Origin: Achromobacter sp. RTa
GTDB lineage: Bacteria; Pseudomonadota; Gammaproteobacteria; Burkholderiales; Burkholderiaceae_B
Length of the DNA stretch: 64,000 nucleotides
Assembly: GCF_000757485.1 (NCBI RefSeq)
Contig: NZ_JPYO01000019.1
Coordinates: 1 to 64,000, forward strand
Direction of reading: 5' to 3'
Position numbers and translations under genes: made by a program. Below the pieces are notes generated by a model. The model was not told where the DNA came from. It did no database searches and saw nothing but the letters and a program-made list of their open reading frames with translations. Shown here one piece after another: positions 62,337-64,000 of the stretch (its first letter is position 1; each line of letters starts with the position of its first letter).

Positions 62337-62790
62337 GGAGAGGCAACAGCTTTGCAGCGCAGCGAATGCCTTGAACGGAAGACTGTTTTGCGGCTCCTCG
62401 CAAGAATAGCCGCGCCGCCGCCGGGCCGCCCCAAGGCGGCGCAGCCCCCTCGGGACCCAAGGCAAGCATAGCCAGTGCGCTGGAGAGGCAACAGCTTTGC
62501 AGCGCAGCCAATGCCTTGAACGGAAGACTGTTTTGCGGCTCCTCGCAAAAATAGCCGCGCCGCCGCCGGGCCGCTCCCAAGGCGGCGCAGCCCCCTCGGG
62601 ACCCAAAGCAAGCGTAGCCAGTGCGCTGGAGAGGCAACAGCTTTGCAGCGCAGCGAATACCTTGAACGGAAGACTGTTTTGCGGCTCCTCGCAAAAATAG
62701 CCGCGCCGCCGCCGGGCCGCCCCAAGGCGGCGCAGCCCCCTCGGGGGGCAGCAAGCACGCAAAGCGTGCGCAGCGTGGGGGCTCCCATCC
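62337..62790. repeat. three tandem copies of a ~145-bp repeat
   Basis: Units begin GGAGAGGCAACAGCTTTGC at 62337, 62482 and 62628 (periods 145 and 146) and are nearly identical. Each ends in the GC-rich core CCGGGCCGCYCCAAGGCGG, the reverse complement of that in the folE-flanking repeats; the last unit runs on into CAAGCACGCAAAGCGTGC and GTGGGGGC. The frames here are repeat shadows. The remainder of the 675-bp gap (62791-62952) shows nothing else notable. Confidence 0.9.
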
Positions 62791-62952
62791 TGATACGAAC
62801 GACATCGACGGTCACGAGAACGCAAACATCCGTCACCCGAAAGCTGTTTCGGAATGATTACAGTCCAGAACTCCAGGCAAGGCCCTGTGGCCTAATCCTT
62901 ACGAGCGCGACCAGGGCGCAAGCCGCGCCTGGCGCTCGGCAGGAGTTGCAAA

Positions 62953-63117
62953 ATGAAGAAGAGTCTATTGCTGATGCTGGCGATGTCGAGCGCGTTGACC
63001 GGATGTGTGGTGGTGCCGGCCCGGCCGGCTCACTACCGCCCGGCCCCCGTCTATTACACGCCGCATTACTACTATCCGGCCTATCCCGCTCCGCATTACT
63101 ACTATCGTGGCTACTGA
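62953..63117 (+). CDS. 54-aa tyrosine-rich small lipoprotein
   Basis: Short gene with AGGAG before the ATG. The product starts MKKSLLLMLAMSSALTGC, a lipoprotein signal with lipobox LTGC (Cys18 lipidated), followed by a short mature part rich in Tyr, Pro and His (HYRPAPVYYTPHYYYP, then PHYYYRGY). The repeated PHYYY block occurs twice. It lies 30 bp upstream of the WXXGXW-repeat gene in the same direction and is probably cotranscribed. Function unknown. Confidence 0.7.
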   Translation: MKKSLLLMLAMSSALTGCVVVPARPAHYRPAPVYYTPHYYYPAYPAPHYYYRGY

Positions 63118-63147
63118 TCCGCGCGCCAGTTGCGCAAAGGAATAACC

Positions 63148-64000
63148 ATGACTCGCCAATCCCGGATCCTCCATGCGCGGCCTCTCGCCGCCGCCATCCT
63201 GCTGGCCGCCTGTGCCGGCGCCGCGGCGCAGACCTATGAACCGCCGCCCGCCCCCGCGGCCCCTGCCTATGACGGGGGCGACCCCTCGGACGCCAATCTA
63301 GCGCTGGTGGACCGAAGCCCCGAGCCTCCGCCGCCCTTGCCCGTCTATGTCCAGCCGCCCGCCCCCGCGGACGGCTATATCTGGGTGCCGGGCTACTGGA
63401 GCCGCAATCGCTACGGCTTCTTCTGGGTGCCCGGCGCGTGGGTGCTCGCGCCCTATGCAGGCGCGCTCTGGACCCCCGGCTACTGGGGCTTCGTCAACGG
63501 CCTGTACATCTGGAACGCCGGCTATTGGGGGCCCCACGTGGGTTTCTATGGCGGCATCAACTATGGTTTCGGCTACACGGGCCTGGGCTACGTCGGAGGC
63601 TACTGGAAGCGCGACCGCTTCTACTACAACCGCTCCGTCACGAACGTGAACATCACGCGCGTCACCAACGTCTACAACCACACCGTGGTCGTGAACAAGG
63701 TGGACAACCGCCGCGTCAGCTATCACGGCGGCCCTTCGGGCATCCAGCGCCGGGCCGATCCTCGCGAACTCGCCGCACGCAAAGAACGCCATGCTCCGCC
63801 CACTCAGGCGCAGCGTGGCTATGTCCGCGATGCCGGCAGGGACCGCAATCAATTCTATGAACACAACAAGGGCCGTCCGCCCCAGGCCTACCTGGACCAT
63901 CACGACGACAACGGCAGGCGGCCCGAAGGCCGCCGCCCGGAACAGGATGTCCGGCAGGGAAACGGACCGGACAATGGGCGGGGCAACCAGGATCGCGGCC
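63148..64000 (+). CDS. WXXGXW-repeat exported protein (3' end beyond window)
   Basis: At least 284 codons, open at the right edge. Signal-like start MTRQSRILHARPLAAAILLAACAGAAAQ, a proline-rich linker, then aromatic repeats: YIWVPGYW, FFWVPGAW, LWTPGYW, YIWNAGYW and YVGGYW within residues 75-150, the pattern of the YXWGXW/WXXGXW repeat family. A basic, Asn/Arg-rich tail (about 170 onward) follows, ending low-complexity (RRPEGRRPEQ). Likely periplasmic or surface; function unknown. AAGG precedes the ATG. Confidence 0.78.
   Translation, partial: MTRQSRILHARPLAAAILLAACAGAAAQTYEPPPAPAAPAYDGGDPSDANLALVDRSPEPPPPLPVYVQPPAPADGYIWVPGYWSRNRYGFFWVPGAWVLAPYAGALWTPGYWGFVNGLYIWNAGYWGPHVGFYGGINYGFGYTGLGYVGGYWKRDRFYYNRSVTNVNITRVTNVYNHTVVVNKVDNRRVSYHGGPSGIQRRADPRELAARKERHAPPTQAQRGYVRDAGRDRNQFYEHNKGRPPQAYLDHHDDNGRRPEGRRPEQDVRQGNGPDNGRGNQDRG

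Noticed and set aside
62274-62836. Several overlapping open frames of about 160-180 codons
   Set aside because: They arise from the 145-bp repeat and give repetitive products without starts or homology.

Overview
This window is a high-GC chromosomal segment from a betaproteobacterium, most likely Alcaligenaceae (Bordetella/Achromobacter type). The reasons are the gmk-rpoZ-spoT order, the excess of solute-binding-protein transporters (TRAP, Liv, Opp and taurine type), FabV as enoyl-ACP reductase, and dispersed GC-rich and GTGTCTGACAC repeats that, from memory, are familiar in these genera. No rRNA, tRNA, CRISPR array, prophage or intact transposase was recognised.

Layout. 1-1.75 kb: a two-gene thiosulfate dehydrogenase operon (tsdBA). 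1.85-5.05 kb: housekeeping gmk, rpoZ and spoT. 5.2-7.4 kb: glutamine ABC importer glnHPQ on the minus strand. 7.6-12.4 kb: a C45-type acyltransferase convergent with a fused hydantoinase/5-oxoprolinase, separated by a 182-bp inverted-repeat element that carries both stop codons. 12.5-14 kb: a MarR-type regulator and nudC. 14.2-18.4 kb: a TRAP transporter and a porin. 18.7-32.1 kb: a minus-strand catabolic block with a Liv-type ABC importer, a PF07286 protein, two paralogous LysR regulators, an amidase, a DUF2848-like protein and a second TRAP transporter. A matching LysR-type box lies upstream of the PF07286 gene and of the TRAP binding-protein gene. 32.1-35.1 kb: EamA exporter, fabV, serB. 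35.1-40.1 kb: a LysR regulator and an Fe3+/phosphonate-type ABC importer. 40.1-41.7 kb: folE nested inside several repeat families. 41.7-48.0 kb: taurine uptake (tauABC), a MocR/TauR-type regulator, and an FAD oxidoreductase plus small NTF2-fold protein that probably form taurine dehydrogenase. 48.2-56.3 kb: a peptide ABC importer operon ending in an amidohydrolase and a COG0523 GTPase. 56.4-60.2 kb: pta, xsc and an IclR regulator. 60.3-64 kb: dbpA, a DoxX protein, a triple 145-bp repeat, a tiny lipoprotein and a WXXGXW-repeat protein cut by the window edge.

How the genes fit together. The clearest pathway is dissimilation of taurine: TauABC imports it, the FAD/NTF2 pair would deaminate it to sulfoacetaldehyde, Xsc converts that with phosphate to acetyl phosphate and sulfite, and Pta makes acetyl-CoA. 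The pathway is split between two loci about 8 kb apart, with regulators of different families (MocR and IclR), and no sulfite exporter or sulfite oxidase is visible. The most intriguing unassigned unit is the LysR-paired block at 18.7-32.1 kb, which looks like uptake and degradation of a carboxylated amide or cyclic amide of unknown identity. Four binding-protein/permease junctions (gln, liv, second TRAP, tau) carry intergenic hairpins or repeats, suggesting differential mRNA stability as a common design.
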